Source: Acanthosoma haemorrhoidale
Taxonomy: Eukaryota > Arthropoda > Insecta > Hemiptera > Acanthosomatidae
Length of the DNA stretch: 64,000 nucleotides
NCBI GenBank assembly: GCA_930367205.1
Contig: CAKNEZ010000002.1
Span: 1,646,343-1,710,342, forward strand
Reading direction: 5' to 3'
Shown: positions 43,610-54,243 of the stretch, piece after piece
Layout of the letters: the number at the start of each line of letters is the position of its first letter
How positions within the stretch are numbered: position 1 is the stretch's first letter
The notes under the pieces: generated by a model
What the model was told of the DNA's origin: nothing
Databases searched by the model: none
Seen by the model: only the letters and a program-made list of their open reading frames with translations
Program-made: the position numbers and the translations under genes

Positions 43610-46231
43610 TGACGTCAGTGGGTGTAGGGGGGGGGGAGCTAGTGTAGTGGGGGCCCATCCCGACTTCTTCTAGCCACCTGGTGGCCCGGCTATATAAGCA
43701 GTGGGAGTAGACCGGATTGCCATAACGAACCGGACCGTCACTTGGAACACTACTCTCTATTCTCTCTCTGCACTGGCTTTGCAACTTTATTGAAACCGTG
43801 GTCTTCTCATTGAACTACTTCTGCATCTTTCTCTCCTTACCTTGCTATCTTTTAGTCCGGCGTTGTCAGACCAGACCCCGAATTTTCCTATTGGGAATCT
43901 CTGCCTTCGTCTGGCTAAAACTAGCATCTCCTTAGGAGAGACCTCTCCCTCGTGGACAATAGTAGCCCAGGCCCTACAAACTTACCTCGTAGCGTTTCCT
44001 ACCAGTCTGCTTTTCTCCGGTTCACACTCGCATTTGGGATCCACACGGTTTTTGCCTACCCTTAGAAACCGAGTGTGAATTCGTGGTCTTTCCGAGAGCA
44101 CATAAACTACCTATAAACCTACCCTGTACCTCTTCTCCGGAACATAGTGCTTTGTAGGGGCACACACGTTCTAAAGATCTTATAGAGTCAGATCTAAGTG
44201 AATTGAACCTGCCTGCCGATTAGGTTGGCAGCCAGGGTGAAAGACCACAGGTTCCCCAGATTTATCTCTTATTGGGCGCTCGCCGGACGGCGGCTAAGAG
44301 GTTGTGGTGACCCTAGCCCACGGCGGGCGTCTCCTCCCCACCTTGGGGATCCTCAAATCCGATAACGCCCGACCAAGATGAAGATATACATATTTAGTCA
44401 TATTGTAGAATATATAGCTCGTAAAATTCTATTTAAACCAAGTTATTCAAATGGCAAACAACATCTCTGGCTCAACACATTCATGCAATTATCCATAGAA
44501 ATTGAAGTAGCATGGCCTATAGATATACTGTGGATGCCTCGTTATTATAACTCCAAAAACTGGCCAGCAATCACGCCTCGAGTCAGCTCATCATCACCTA
44601 TTAAACCTCCATTCAGTCCGTACTGCTACTACATTGCATTAAGTTAGTCGCGGAGCCAGGGTTAGAGCTCTCTGCGAACACTGATTCAGTTTCGAATCAT
44701 TATTGCCGCGTTTAAATTTCGGGAAATCCTAAAAATTTTTATGATCTATATTGGCAATTTTATTTTAGGATAGGAGGGGGCCGTTCTCATAGCGCAATTA
44801 AAAATATCTTTTTTAAATAACTTTAAAAATTATCTAATATTGAAGTATTCAAATATCTTGTAACTATATAAATGCATTGTTGAAAAGAAAATCTCCTAGC
44901 GATACAAAAAAAAATTAAATTAATTTAGCGTTTTGCTGGCCTTGGAGAAACTACGCCCATATGATTAGCAGAATATTCCTCGTAAAGACGTAATTTAATA
45001 CACTACTCATATATGAATCCACGTTTATTGGCAATGCACGAAAAGAGCTGACTGTTGTTCCTCAATCCTACTCTATTATCAGATATTCCTTTGGATCGCT
45101 ACATTACTTAACATATTCAAACACAAATGCCTGCTTAAAACCCCCCTCCAGAATCCACAATACATTCTAACCGATAGGCCGCCTTAATTCGTTTAAGACT
45201 TTATGGAACATCCATGAGAAAAGCATTCCGAACCTCTACCCAAAGAGGATCGAAGATTAATTTAACAGTAGGGCTCAACAAGGTATCGGGTCGTTTGTTT
45301 ATGGAAACCACCCTTTGCCTGTTGGGCGAAGCCTAAAAGGCAACGAGTCCACGGTTGTGCCTCCTGGGCGGACATGGAAACCAACCGATATTACAAAAAG
45401 ACTTATTTTTGAAAAGTTTTACATTTTATTTAAGTAAGGTGTAAGACTGTCTAAAACCTCAAAAAAATGTGCAACATATTGTTTCATTTTTTTATGAATC
45501 CTTTGAATTATATTCATTTTACGTACATAACTTTGGTTTCTTTCAATGATAGTAAGTATTATAACAAAGTAAAGGCTGGATCAATCAGAGGAAGTGATAT
45601 ATCTTCCGAAAATACTTAAAGAACATTAATATATTCAGTCCTCATTTGATATCTATACATTTGTTTTATTATTCATTAGTGATTTCTTCCTGGAATACAT
45701 TTAATTTTTCTACCTAACGGGTCCTACAAATGTTGAGAGGACTAAAGGCCCAATGTAATTGAAGTATAGTCAAAGGACCCATAGATTGTTGTTGGCAACA
45801 AAAAAAGTGAGGAATTTGGGTCAGCTTAAAATTGCCCTTCGCCAGTAAGGCTTTAGCTATACTAAAACTAAATACATCGTAATATGAGTTGGCTATCTTT
45901 TCAATTCACAATTGGCTACAGTACATTACTAAGAAGTATGTTACTGTGGTTTTCATTGAGCAACAGCAACATTGATAAGCAATTATTTATTATAAGCAAA
46001 TATCCATTGCACGCAAACGTTTTTTTTTTGTCCCAGAGATCGATTACATCACCTACATTCGATAATTCACTAACTGAAACTAAAAATTCGCAATCAACAA
46101 AAAAAAAGTCTTCATTGATTCTTTATAAGATTGTTGTGGCCACCTCTTAATTATAAATAATTAAATGTTCCCCTCTTCTCGAATCATATTATACCTGTCT
46201 ATGTTTCAATAATGGTTGTTAATAAAGATTA
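43610..46231 (+). repeat. tandem unit 12 (2,622 bp), mosaic
   Basis: The promoter end matches units 10-11, the leader (ACCTTGCTATC, CCCCGAATTTT) matches units 15-17, AGTAGCCC matches units 1-3, and the hairpin has the GGGTCGTTT variant of units 4-7. A clear patchwork of variants. Confidence 0.93.
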
Positions 46232-48041
46232 TGACGTCAGTGGGTGTAGGGGGGGGGAGCTAGTGTAGTGGGGGCCCATCCCGACTTCTTCTAGCCACCT
46301 GGTGGCCCGGCTATATAAGCAGTGGGAGTAGACCGGATTGCCATAACGAACCGGACCGTCACTTGGAACACTACTCTCTATTCTCTCTCTGCACTGGATT
46401 TGCAACTTTATTGAAACCGTGGTCTTCTCATTGAACTACTTCTGCATCTTTCTCTCGTTACCTCGCTATCTTTTAGTCCGGCGTTGTCAGACCAGACCCC
46501 AAATTTTCCTATTGGGAATCTCTGCCTTCGTCTGGCTAAAACTAGCATCTCCTTAGGAGAGACCTCTCCCTCGTGGACAATAGTTGCCCAGGCCCTACAA
46601 ACTTACCTCGTAGCGTTTCCTACCAGTCTGCTTTTCTCCGGTTCACACTCGCATTTGGGATCCACACGGTTTTTGCCTACCCTTAGAAACCGAGTGTGAA
46701 TTCGTGGTCATTCCGAGAGCACATAAACTACCTATAAACCTACCCTGTACCTCTTCTCCGGAACATAGTGCTTTGTAGGGGCACACACGTTCTAAAGATC
46801 TTATAGAGTCAGATCTAAGTGAATTGAACCTGCCTGCCGATTAGGTTGGCAGCCAGGGTGAAAGACCACAGGTTCCCCAGATATATCTCTTATTGGGCGC
46901 TCGCCGGACGGCGGCTAAGAGGTTGTGGTGACCCTAGCCCACGGCGGGCGTCTCTTCCCCACCTTGGGGATCCTCAAATCCGATAACGCCTGACCAAGAT
47001 GAAGATATACATATTTAGTCATATTGTAGAATAAATAGCTCGTAAAATTCTATTTAAACCAAGTTATTCAAATGGCAAACAACATCTCTGGCTCAACACA
47101 TTCATGCAATTATCCATAGAAATTGAAGTAGCATGGCCTATAGATATACTGTATATGCCTCGTTATTATAACTCCAAAAACTGGCCAGCAATCACGCCTC
47201 GAGTCAGCTCATCATCACCTATTAAACCTCCATTCAGTCCGTACTGCTACTACATTGCATTAAGTTAGTCGCGGAGCCAGGGTTAGAGCTCTCTGCGAAC
47301 ACTGATTCACTTTCGAATCATTATAGCCGCGTTTAAATTTCGGGAAATCCTAAAAAATTTTATGATCTATATTGGCAATTTTATTTTAGGATAGGAGGGG
47401 GCCGTTCTCATAGCGCAATTAAAAATATCTTTTTTAAATAACTTTAAAAATTATCTAATATTGAAGTATTCAAATATCTTGTAACTATATAAATGCATTG
47501 TTGAAAAGAAAATCTCCTAGCGATACAAAAAAAAATTAAATTAATTTAGCGTTTTGCTGGCCTTGGAGAAACTACGCCTATATGATTAGCAGAATATTCC
47601 TCGTAAAGACGTAATTTAATACACTACTCATATATGAATCCACGTTTATTGGCAATGCACGAAAAGAGCTGACTGTTGTTGCTCAATCCTACTCTATTAT
47701 CAGATATTCCTTTGGATCGCTACATTACTTAACATATTCAAACACAAATGCCTGCTTAAAACCCCCCTCCAGAATCCACAATACATTCTAACCGATAGGC
47801 CGCCTTAATTCGTTTAAGACTTTATGGAACATCCATGAGAAAAGCATTCCGAACCTCTACCCAAAGAGGATCGAAGATTAATTTAACAGTAGGGCTCAAC
47901 AAGGTATCGGGTGGTTTGTTTATGGAAACCACCCTTTGCCTGTTGGGCGAAGCCTAAAAGGCAACGAGTCCACGGTTGTGCCTCCGGGGCGGACATGGAA
48001 ACCAACCGATATTACAAAAAGACTTATTTTTGAAAAGTTTT

Positions 48042-48053
48042 ACATTTTATTTA
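48042..48053. repeat. non-LTR target site duplication, left copy
   Basis: ACATTTTATTTA, identical to 53434-53445. Other units carry this 12-mer once at the same place. Confidence 0.92.
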
Positions 48054-48075
48054 TTATTATTATTATTATTATTTT
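48054..48075 (-). repeat. 3' tail of (TAA)6
   Basis: Six TAA repeats at the 3' end on the element strand, in place of poly(A), preceded by an 84-bp 3' UTR. Its border merges with the TTTA end of the target duplication. Confidence 0.85.
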
Positions 48076-48137
48076 GTACCGGCATTTGTGCACCGCGGCC
48101 TCAGTGAGACCTATTGTGCGCCGTCCATGTCCCTGTC

Positions 48138-51100
48138 CTATATATGTGACAGGCCCACGGCCCTTGCAAATCTGAGGATACCGAATGGATCGATCAGTTC
48201 ACATAGTTTGGGGTCTACAATGCGATCACTGCCAAAGTGAAGGTATCGCCTTCTAGCTAGGTTATCACAGTCACATATTATGTGACGTGCCGTTTCTCCC
48301 TCTTTCTTGCAGAATCTGCAGATTGGTGATCCCACTATCCCCAAATTAAAGAGGTGTTTGTTTAACCGACAGTGACCTGTATAGAGTCCTGTCACACTTT
48401 TGAGTGTCCACCTGTCCATTGATAGAAGTACTGAGCTTCTTTTCTTACAGGGTCCATCAAGAAACAGTTTCGAGTGTTCCTGTTTCTTAGTTTCTCTCCA
48501 AGAGAGTCTTGCCCTGTCCTCTAAAGCTAATTTTATACGCCTTTTAGCGTAGCTGAGGCTGATACCACATATGGGTTCAGGTGCAAGAGGTGTCTGTTCT
48601 GAGCCCACCCTTGCAAGGCCATCTGCCTTCTCATTGCCTGTGATGCCTGTGTGTCCTGGCACCCAGTCGATTCTAACCTTATTGGCTAGCGAGAGTGTGT
48701 TTAGGTTGTTTTTGCACTCCTCAACCAAATAAGATCTGGTCGTATAGCTTCTCAGGGCACCAATTGCAGCCTGGCTATCCGTGAAAATTGTGATCAGTCT
48801 GTTTCTTACACCCTCCCCAATTAAGGTTTGGGTACAGACATTGATCGCCATCACATCGGCCTGAAAGACCGAGGTGTGTCTACCTAAAGGAATAGAAATC
48901 CCAGATTCTGGTTTATCTTTCCTCCATATGCCGGCCCCTGATCCGTTTTCTGTTAGTGAGCCGTCTGTATAGCAATTAATCCCATTACACAGTTTATGTG
49001 GTTTGGTCTTTGTGTTTACCGCACAGTATAAGACGTCTGTGTGTTTCTTAACTTGTAGGTCAGAGTGCATTGACAGCACCTCGTCCTCATCAATTCTTCT
49101 GAACAAGTTCCCATGCCCCATGTGAGTCATGACTTTGGATCTTGTTCCTGATTTCGCAAGTCTGTAAGCCACGTTCAAGGCTTGCGCTTCTACTTCTATG
49201 TGCAGTGGATTCAAGTTCAATAAGACTTCCATTGCAGCAGTAGGAGTTGTACTCATGGCACCAGTAATCATGAGACATGAGAGCCTCTGTAATTTGCCAA
49301 GCAAAGTTTTATTTTTACTAATGCTACCTCTGTGCCACCACACCATAGAGGCATAGAGCACCATTGGTCTCACTGCTGCGGTATATAGCCAGAATAACAT
49401 TCTGGGTAGTAGTCCCCAGGTCCTACCCACAGCCCTTTTACATGCATAGAGGCATCGAAGTGCCTTCATAGTAGTATTCCTGATGTGTTTGGACCAGTCC
49501 AATTTACTATCCAGAGTAACCCCTAGATGCTTTACCTCACTACAAATGCTTACCTGTGTCCCCCCTATATAGGGTGGTCTAACTATAGCATTTCTTTTGT
49601 TAGTGAAGATACAGAGATTTATCTTCTGGGGATTGATTCCTAAACCATTCTTTTCACACCAATCCCTCAAAAGATCCATCGATGCGGAAAGCAACTCAGA
49701 AATGGTTTCTGAGAACTTGCCCCCTATGAGCACAGCAATGTCATCAGCATATCCCTGTGCGTAGAACCCTGCAGAGTTTAGGTTTGTTAACAATGAGTCA
49801 ACGACCAAACACCACAGTAATGGAGATAACACCCCTCCCTGTGGACATCCTCCTACTGGCTTCATCCACAGTTTGGTTTGTCCCAATTGTGATTGTAAAA
49901 TCCTATTCTCTAGCATGGTGTTTATCCAGCTAGAGGCTAAGGAACTAATCCCCTTTCTTTCTAAGGCCGATGCCATAGTGTTATAGGGTGTGCGATCAAA
50001 GGCACCTTCTATATCAACAAAGATGCCTACCATTATTTCTTTGTGAACTAGGGATCTCTCAATCCTGGAAACCAGGTGGTGGAGAGCAATTTCACATGAT
50101 TTTCCTGCCTGGTAAGCGAATTGAGCGCTATGGAGCGGTCGTTCTACCAGTATTCCATCCCTAATATGTCTGTCTATGACCTTTTCCAAGGTCTTCATCA
50201 AAAAAGAAGTCAGACATATTGGTCTGTAAGACTTGGGTTCGTCATAGGACTCTTTCCCAGGTTTTGGTATGTAACACACTTTTGCCATCCTCCAGCTTAC
50301 TGGAATATAGCTCAGTGCCAAGCTTCCCTTTAACAAGGTAAGTATAAGGGGCCTAATTACTGGTAGGCCTTTTTGTAGCAAGGCTGGGAAAATCCCATCA
50401 GTACCAGGTGATTTGAAGGGAGCAAAAGAATTGATTGCCCACTCCACTCTTGCAGAATTGACAATTTTATTTGCTTCTGCCCAGTTACCCTTACAACCAG
50501 TGTGTTCACAGTTGGTAGGGTCATTATTAATCGTATCCATCAGTCCGCAGCCAGGAAAATGCGCGCGCGCCAGGGCACCGAGGGTTCCCTCCTCAGAATC
50601 CGTATAGCCCCCTCCCACCCTGACGGAGCCCAATACTCCCCTGTCAGACTGCTTGGATAAGATCCTATTTACTCTAAACATGGAAGTTGTATCGTTTATT
50701 TCGCTACAAAATTTCTTCCACGCCCTTCTTTTAGCCTTTCTGACTTCTTTGTTATAATCAGTGAGTGCACGTTTATAAGTGTCCCATCTGCCTGATCTTT
50801 TGGCCGCGTTAAAGAGTTTACGTGTAAGAGCTCTTAACTTGCCAAGTTTATTGTTCCACCAGGGACAGTTCCTGTTGGATCTAACATTACATACAGTGTT
50901 ATTATCAGTGTATGTCTTAATTATTGCCTCAGTCAATGTTGAGTTTAAATGTTCCAAATGCCAGTTGCTACTCACCACTCTAGGACAGCATTTGACCTCC
51001 TCCTCAAGCTGTGTATAGTAGGTTTCCCAGTTTGTAAGTTTGGGATTCCTATACACAGCTTCGGACGTGATGTTACCACTTAGATCAAATCTAATGTATC

Positions 51101-51737
51101 TATGATCTGAGCATGACTCTTCTTCAGAGACGTGCCAGCCTTTAACCCTTAGGCTTATAGTGCGTGTGCTAAGGGTTATGTCAATGACCTCAGATCTGAT
51201 TCTATTGTTAAAAGTGGCAATATTGCCTCTGTTTAGAATGTCTAGGTCATTACTAGTTATGTACTCTACTAAACACTCACCTCTCTGGTTGTTGTTCTTG
51301 CTCCCCCAGAGCTGATGGTGAGCGTTCGCGTCAAGCGATGCTATAAGCTCGCCCCTTAGGCCAGTCCCTTCCGTTAGCTTACTAAGTGCCTCGGTCGGGA
51401 CTTCTTCTTCATATGGGAGGTAGACAGATGCAATCGTCAACCTCCCACCTTGATTTCCCTCGTTAAGGGCCATTTGAGCTGCTGCTAAATCTCTAGAACA
51501 ATATTGCCATAGAGGCAGCATTTTAAGACTGCTCTTATGCAGGATACAGGCTCTGGCACGCGTGGGTACAGAAATAATCTCATACCCACGCATCGCCAGC
51601 CCCCCCATCCTGCCCTTATACAGGTAAGGTTCTTGTATTAGAATGATATCAATATCCTTACCTCTCACATACTGCTGCAGAACACCACATGCTGCAATAC
51701 AGTGGTGCAGATTAATTTGCAGCAGCCTTACCACCAT
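48138..51737 (-). CDS. non-LTR ORF2: endonuclease, reverse transcriptase, RNase H
   Basis: 1,199 residues. The APE-type endonuclease (1-225) shows N9, E36, D136-x-N138 and S-D211-H212, which nick target DNA. Reverse transcriptase (about 450-760) has SYRPICLTS, GIFVDIEGAFD, GCPQGGVLSPLLW and the Y-A-D-D site at 663-666, which copies the RNA at the nick. RNase H (about 920-1050) begins CYTDGS with D925, followed by FTDSQAA and GHTGITGNEKAD. A C-terminal C1140-x2-C1143...H...C motif follows. The ATG lies 2 nt past the ORF1 stop, so termination-reinitiation is likely. All catalytic motifs are intact. Confidence 0.95.
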   Translation of the reverse strand: MVVRLLQINLHHCIAACGVLQQYVRGKDIDIILIQEPYLYKGRMGGLAMRGYEIISVPTRARACILHKSSLKMLPLWQYCSRDLAAAQMALNEGNQGGRLTIASVYLPYEEEVPTEALSKLTEGTGLRGELIASLDANAHHQLWGSKNNNQRGECLVEYITSNDLDILNRGNIATFNNRIRSEVIDITLSTRTISLRVKGWHVSEEESCSDHRYIRFDLSGNITSEAVYRNPKLTNWETYYTQLEEEVKCCPRVVSSNWHLEHLNSTLTEAIIKTYTDNNTVCNVRSNRNCPWWNNKLGKLRALTRKLFNAAKRSGRWDTYKRALTDYNKEVRKAKRRAWKKFCSEINDTTSMFRVNRILSKQSDRGVLGSVRVGGGYTDSEEGTLGALARAHFPGCGLMDTINNDPTNCEHTGCKGNWAEANKIVNSARVEWAINSFAPFKSPGTDGIFPALLQKGLPVIRPLILTLLKGSLALSYIPVSWRMAKVCYIPKPGKESYDEPKSYRPICLTSFLMKTLEKVIDRHIRDGILVERPLHSAQFAYQAGKSCEIALHHLVSRIERSLVHKEIMVGIFVDIEGAFDRTPYNTMASALERKGISSLASSWINTMLENRILQSQLGQTKLWMKPVGGCPQGGVLSPLLWCLVVDSLLTNLNSAGFYAQGYADDIAVLIGGKFSETISELLSASMDLLRDWCEKNGLGINPQKINLCIFTNKRNAIVRPPYIGGTQVSICSEVKHLGVTLDSKLDWSKHIRNTTMKALRCLYACKRAVGRTWGLLPRMLFWLYTAAVRPMVLYASMVWWHRGSISKNKTLLGKLQRLSCLMITGAMSTTPTAAMEVLLNLNPLHIEVEAQALNVAYRLAKSGTRSKVMTHMGHGNLFRRIDEDEVLSMHSDLQVKKHTDVLYCAVNTKTKPHKLCNGINCYTDGSLTENGSGAGIWRKDKPESGISIPLGRHTSVFQADVMAINVCTQTLIGEGVRNRLITIFTDSQAAIGALRSYTTRSYLVEECKNNLNTLSLANKVRIDWVPGHTGITGNEKADGLARVGSEQTPLAPEPICGISLSYAKRRIKLALEDRARLSWRETKKQEHSKLFLDGPCKKRSSVLLSMDRWTLKSVTGLYTGHCRLNKHLFNLGIVGSPICRFCKKEGETARHIICDCDNLARRRYLHFGSDRIVDPKLCELIDPFGILRFARAVGLSHI

Positions 51738-51739
51738 GA

Positions 51740-53110
51740 TCAGTGCCCGCCGGCCCCCGGAGGGCCACCCCGAGGCGGACGCCGGGAGACAGCGCCAAAC
51801 CCAGGCCTCCCCATCACAGAGGGCCCAGACCCAGCGCGCCCCCCAGCCCCCGCCACGGGGCCACCCCCCGCAGCCGCCATAGTCATCGCCTTGGGGCCAT
51901 CCTTTGGAGTTGGCAAATTCGTCGTAGCGATCCCCTTCGACTCCTCCACCTCGGGATCGCTCCTTGCCTCCTCCACCTTATCAGCCGCCTTCCTCTCCTG
52001 TACTGCTTTCAGCGGCTTCTTCTTACCCAATACCCTGAGAGCGACCTTAGTGAACCCATAGTTCAGCTTAAGCTTCCGCTTCTCAAGGTATTCCATGCTA
52101 GTCTCTGGGGCAGACAGGATCGCAAAGAAGCCATGCTTCTCCACCTTGGTGCCCAGGAGTCTCCATAATCCAATATCAGGTACCCTAGAGTTTTGGGTCC
52201 TGATCCTCTTCATGAAATAACCTTCCAGAGGCATTTCTCCTGTAATGAAGGTTCCTACCTTCACGGTTTTATGAAGCTCCTCCACCTTTCCTACGCGGAG
52301 CTCCAGATCCCCACTCATGTTAAAATTGGGTACTATAATCGACAACCAGTCCTTGGTCTCCTGGTTGTCGCAGATTATGACACAGGCTCCCACATGTGGG
52401 TAAATTCCGCTGAATTCAGCCTGTGTCCCTTTCTCTTCTTCCAGCTGATCGACAAATTTCATCAGCTGGCCCTTCATCTCCTCGCAATTCTCCTTCGTCA
52501 GCTGAGTGGACGGATATCCACTAGGGATAATCGCCACCCTGCTTCCTCCGGCAGCAATCGCGTAGGATGCAATGCTAGTATCCCCACCCCTATGCCTCTT
52601 TGCCGTAGGCGCAGAGGTACCGGGTGAGGACCTAATCCTTTTCTCTGGAGCGCACCCAGACCCTGCCATATTCCCGGACCCCGAAGGTCCTGGACGTCCG
52701 GCCGGATCCTCAGGTGGCCCTCCAGCCAACATTGCCCTCCTCCACTTCTTCCTCTGGGCTCCAGAGAACTTGTGCTTGGAGGTCTCGCCTGCATCCTTGG
52801 ATGCAGCGTCCCTACCAGGCGCCAAGCTTTCTGGCTCCATTACCAGTCCACTTGCCTCCTCTACAAGCGTCGCAAGCGAGCTCATAGAGGCTTCATCGTC
52901 CACTACCTCAGCGCCAAGGTCCATTGAAGGCCCCTGGGCTGAGTCCTCTCCGCTGATCATGCTGACCAGCTCCTCCATGTCTTCATTATTATTTTTATTA
53001 TTACTTTTACTCATTTTGTTCCCACGAAAGCGGGGGAAGTTACTCTGCAGGTACTGCCCCCTCTCCCTGCAGAGGGCATTTAATACAATGGGGTGCGCCT
53101 GGTGCCCCAA
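51740..53110 (-). CDS. non-LTR ORF1, RNA-binding-type protein
   Basis: 456 residues. The N-terminus is acidic and low-complexity (KSNNKNNNEDMEELV), then a Lys/Arg-Gly-Pro region. A folded region at about 195-375 (KENCEEMKGQLMKFVDQLE... GDLELRVGKVEE... VALRVLGKKK) resembles DUF4780-type domains of insect retrotransposon ORF1 proteins. A Gly/Pro/Arg-rich tail follows. No CCHC knuckle is present, unlike many R1 and I elements. It presumably coats element RNA. Base composition is distinctly GC-rich compared with the host array. It ends in TGA, with the ORF2 ATG 2 nt later. Confidence 0.85.
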   Translation of the reverse strand: MGHQAHPIVLNALCRERGQYLQSNFPRFRGNKMSKSNNKNNNEDMEELVSMISGEDSAQGPSMDLGAEVVDDEASMSSLATLVEEASGLVMEPESLAPGRDAASKDAGETSKHKFSGAQRKKWRRAMLAGGPPEDPAGRPGPSGSGNMAGSGCAPEKRIRSSPGTSAPTAKRHRGGDTSIASYAIAAGGSRVAIIPSGYPSTQLTKENCEEMKGQLMKFVDQLEEEKGTQAEFSGIYPHVGACVIICDNQETKDWLSIIVPNFNMSGDLELRVGKVEELHKTVKVGTFITGEMPLEGYFMKRIRTQNSRVPDIGLWRLLGTKVEKHGFFAILSAPETSMEYLEKRKLKLNYGFTKVALRVLGKKKPLKAVQERKAADKVEEARSDPEVEESKGIATTNLPTPKDGPKAMTMAAAGGGPVAGAGGRAGSGPSVMGRPGFGAVSRRPPRGGPPGAGGH

Positions 53111-53433
53111 GGGGGTCGATTAAAGACAGTGCATTTTTATACACCCCCTGCCATTCAGCCACAGCTCGAGCTCCTCTACACTTGGCTTGGGTGTTAAGGA
53201 GATCTCCACCTGGATTTCATGGGGAGATCCCGCCTCTGTCGTCCGCGAGTCCATCGGACTCCCCAGGGGGTACCACGTGGAGGTGACAGTAGGCGTTGGT
53301 AGGGATAGGTCAGACTGGGAGTTCACAAGCAGTGAGTAGGGCACTATTGCTTGATTCCTCCGCTACGAGTAAAGGAGACCCCCGCACCTGTCTCCCTCTC
53401 TAGTCTTTCCATTACCCTACCCATTTACCCCCC
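53111..53433 (-). other. non-LTR 5' UTR with small upstream frame
   Basis: 323 bp, GC-rich, starting GGGGGGTAAATGGG on the element strand. It holds a 74-codon frame (53120-53344, minus) starting MPYSLLVNSQ, ending 9 nt before the ORF1 ATG. No family is recognised; it may be an upstream frame or chance. An internal Pol II promoter is expected here in this class but no motif is visible. Confidence 0.6.
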
Positions 53434-53445
53434 ACATTTTATTTA
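53434..53445. repeat. non-LTR target site duplication, right copy
   Basis: ACATTTTATTTA, after which unit 13 resumes with AGTAAGGTGTAAGACTG exactly as in uninterrupted units. Confidence 0.92.
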
Positions 53446-54243
53446 AGTAAGGTGTAAGACTGTCTAAAACCTCAAAAAAATGTGCAACATATTGTTTCAT
53501 TTTATTATGAATCCTTTGAATTATATTCATTTTACGTACATAACTTTGGTTTCTTTCAATGATAGTAAGTATTATAACAAAGTAAAGGCTGGATCAATCA
53601 GAGGAAGTGATATATCTTCCGAAAATACTTAAAGAACATTAATATATTCAGTCCTCATTTGATATCTATACATTTGTTTTATTATTCATTAGTGATTTCT
53701 TCCTGGAATACATTTAATTTTTCTACCTAACGGGTCCTACAAATGTTGAGACGACTAAAGGCCCAATGTAATTGAAGTATAGTCAAAGGACCCATAGATT
53801 GTTGTTGGCAACAAAAAAAGTGAGGAATTTGGGTCAGCTTAAAATTGCCCTTCGCCAGTAAGGCTTTAGCTATACTAAAACTAAATACATCGTAATATAA
53901 GTTGGCTATCTTTTCAATTCACAATTGGCTACAGTACATTACTAAGAAGTATGTTACTGTGGTTTTCATTGAGCAACAGCAACATTGATAAGCAATTGTT
54001 TATTATAAGCAATTATCCATTGCACGCAAACGTTTTTTTTTGTCCCAGAGATCGATTACATCACCTACATTCGATAATTCACTAACTGAAACTAAAAATT
54101 CGCAATCAACAAAAAACAAGTCTTCATTGATTCTTTATAAGATTGTTGTGGCCACCTCTTAATTATAAATAATTAAATGTTCCCCTCTTCTCGAATCATA
54201 TTATACCTGTCTATGTTTCAATATTGGTTGTTAATAAAGATTA

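Larger units (their letters stand above)
48054..53433 (-). mobile_element. full-length non-LTR retrotransposon, R1/LOA group
   Basis: A 5,380-bp minus-strand insertion in unit 13 with perfect 12-bp target duplications, an apparently complete 5' end starting GGGGGG, two intact frames separated by 2 nt, and a TAA-repeat tail. An APE-type endonuclease, reverse transcriptase, RNase H and a C-terminal Cys/His motif in ORF2 with a TAA tail point to the I superfamily, LOA/R1 side. Canonical R1 lacks RNase H, so LOA-like is favoured. No truncation or stop was seen, so it is recent and possibly active. Confidence 0.92.
46232..54243 (+). repeat. tandem unit 13, split by a non-LTR element
   Basis: Without the 5,392 bp of element plus target duplication it is 2,620 bp. 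It carries at least 13 substitutions seen in no other unit between 46391 and 47990, among them GAATAAATAGC (a stop in the 89-codon frame), GTATATGCC, GATTCACTTTCG and CCTCCGGGGCGG. Confidence 0.93.

Noticed and set aside
51643..53123. Plus-strand frames of 119-183 codons over the non-LTR ORF1
   Set aside because: Antisense shadows of a GC-rich coding region; composition (long Ser, Leu, Pro and Gly runs) mirrors the ORF1 codons and no domain is seen.
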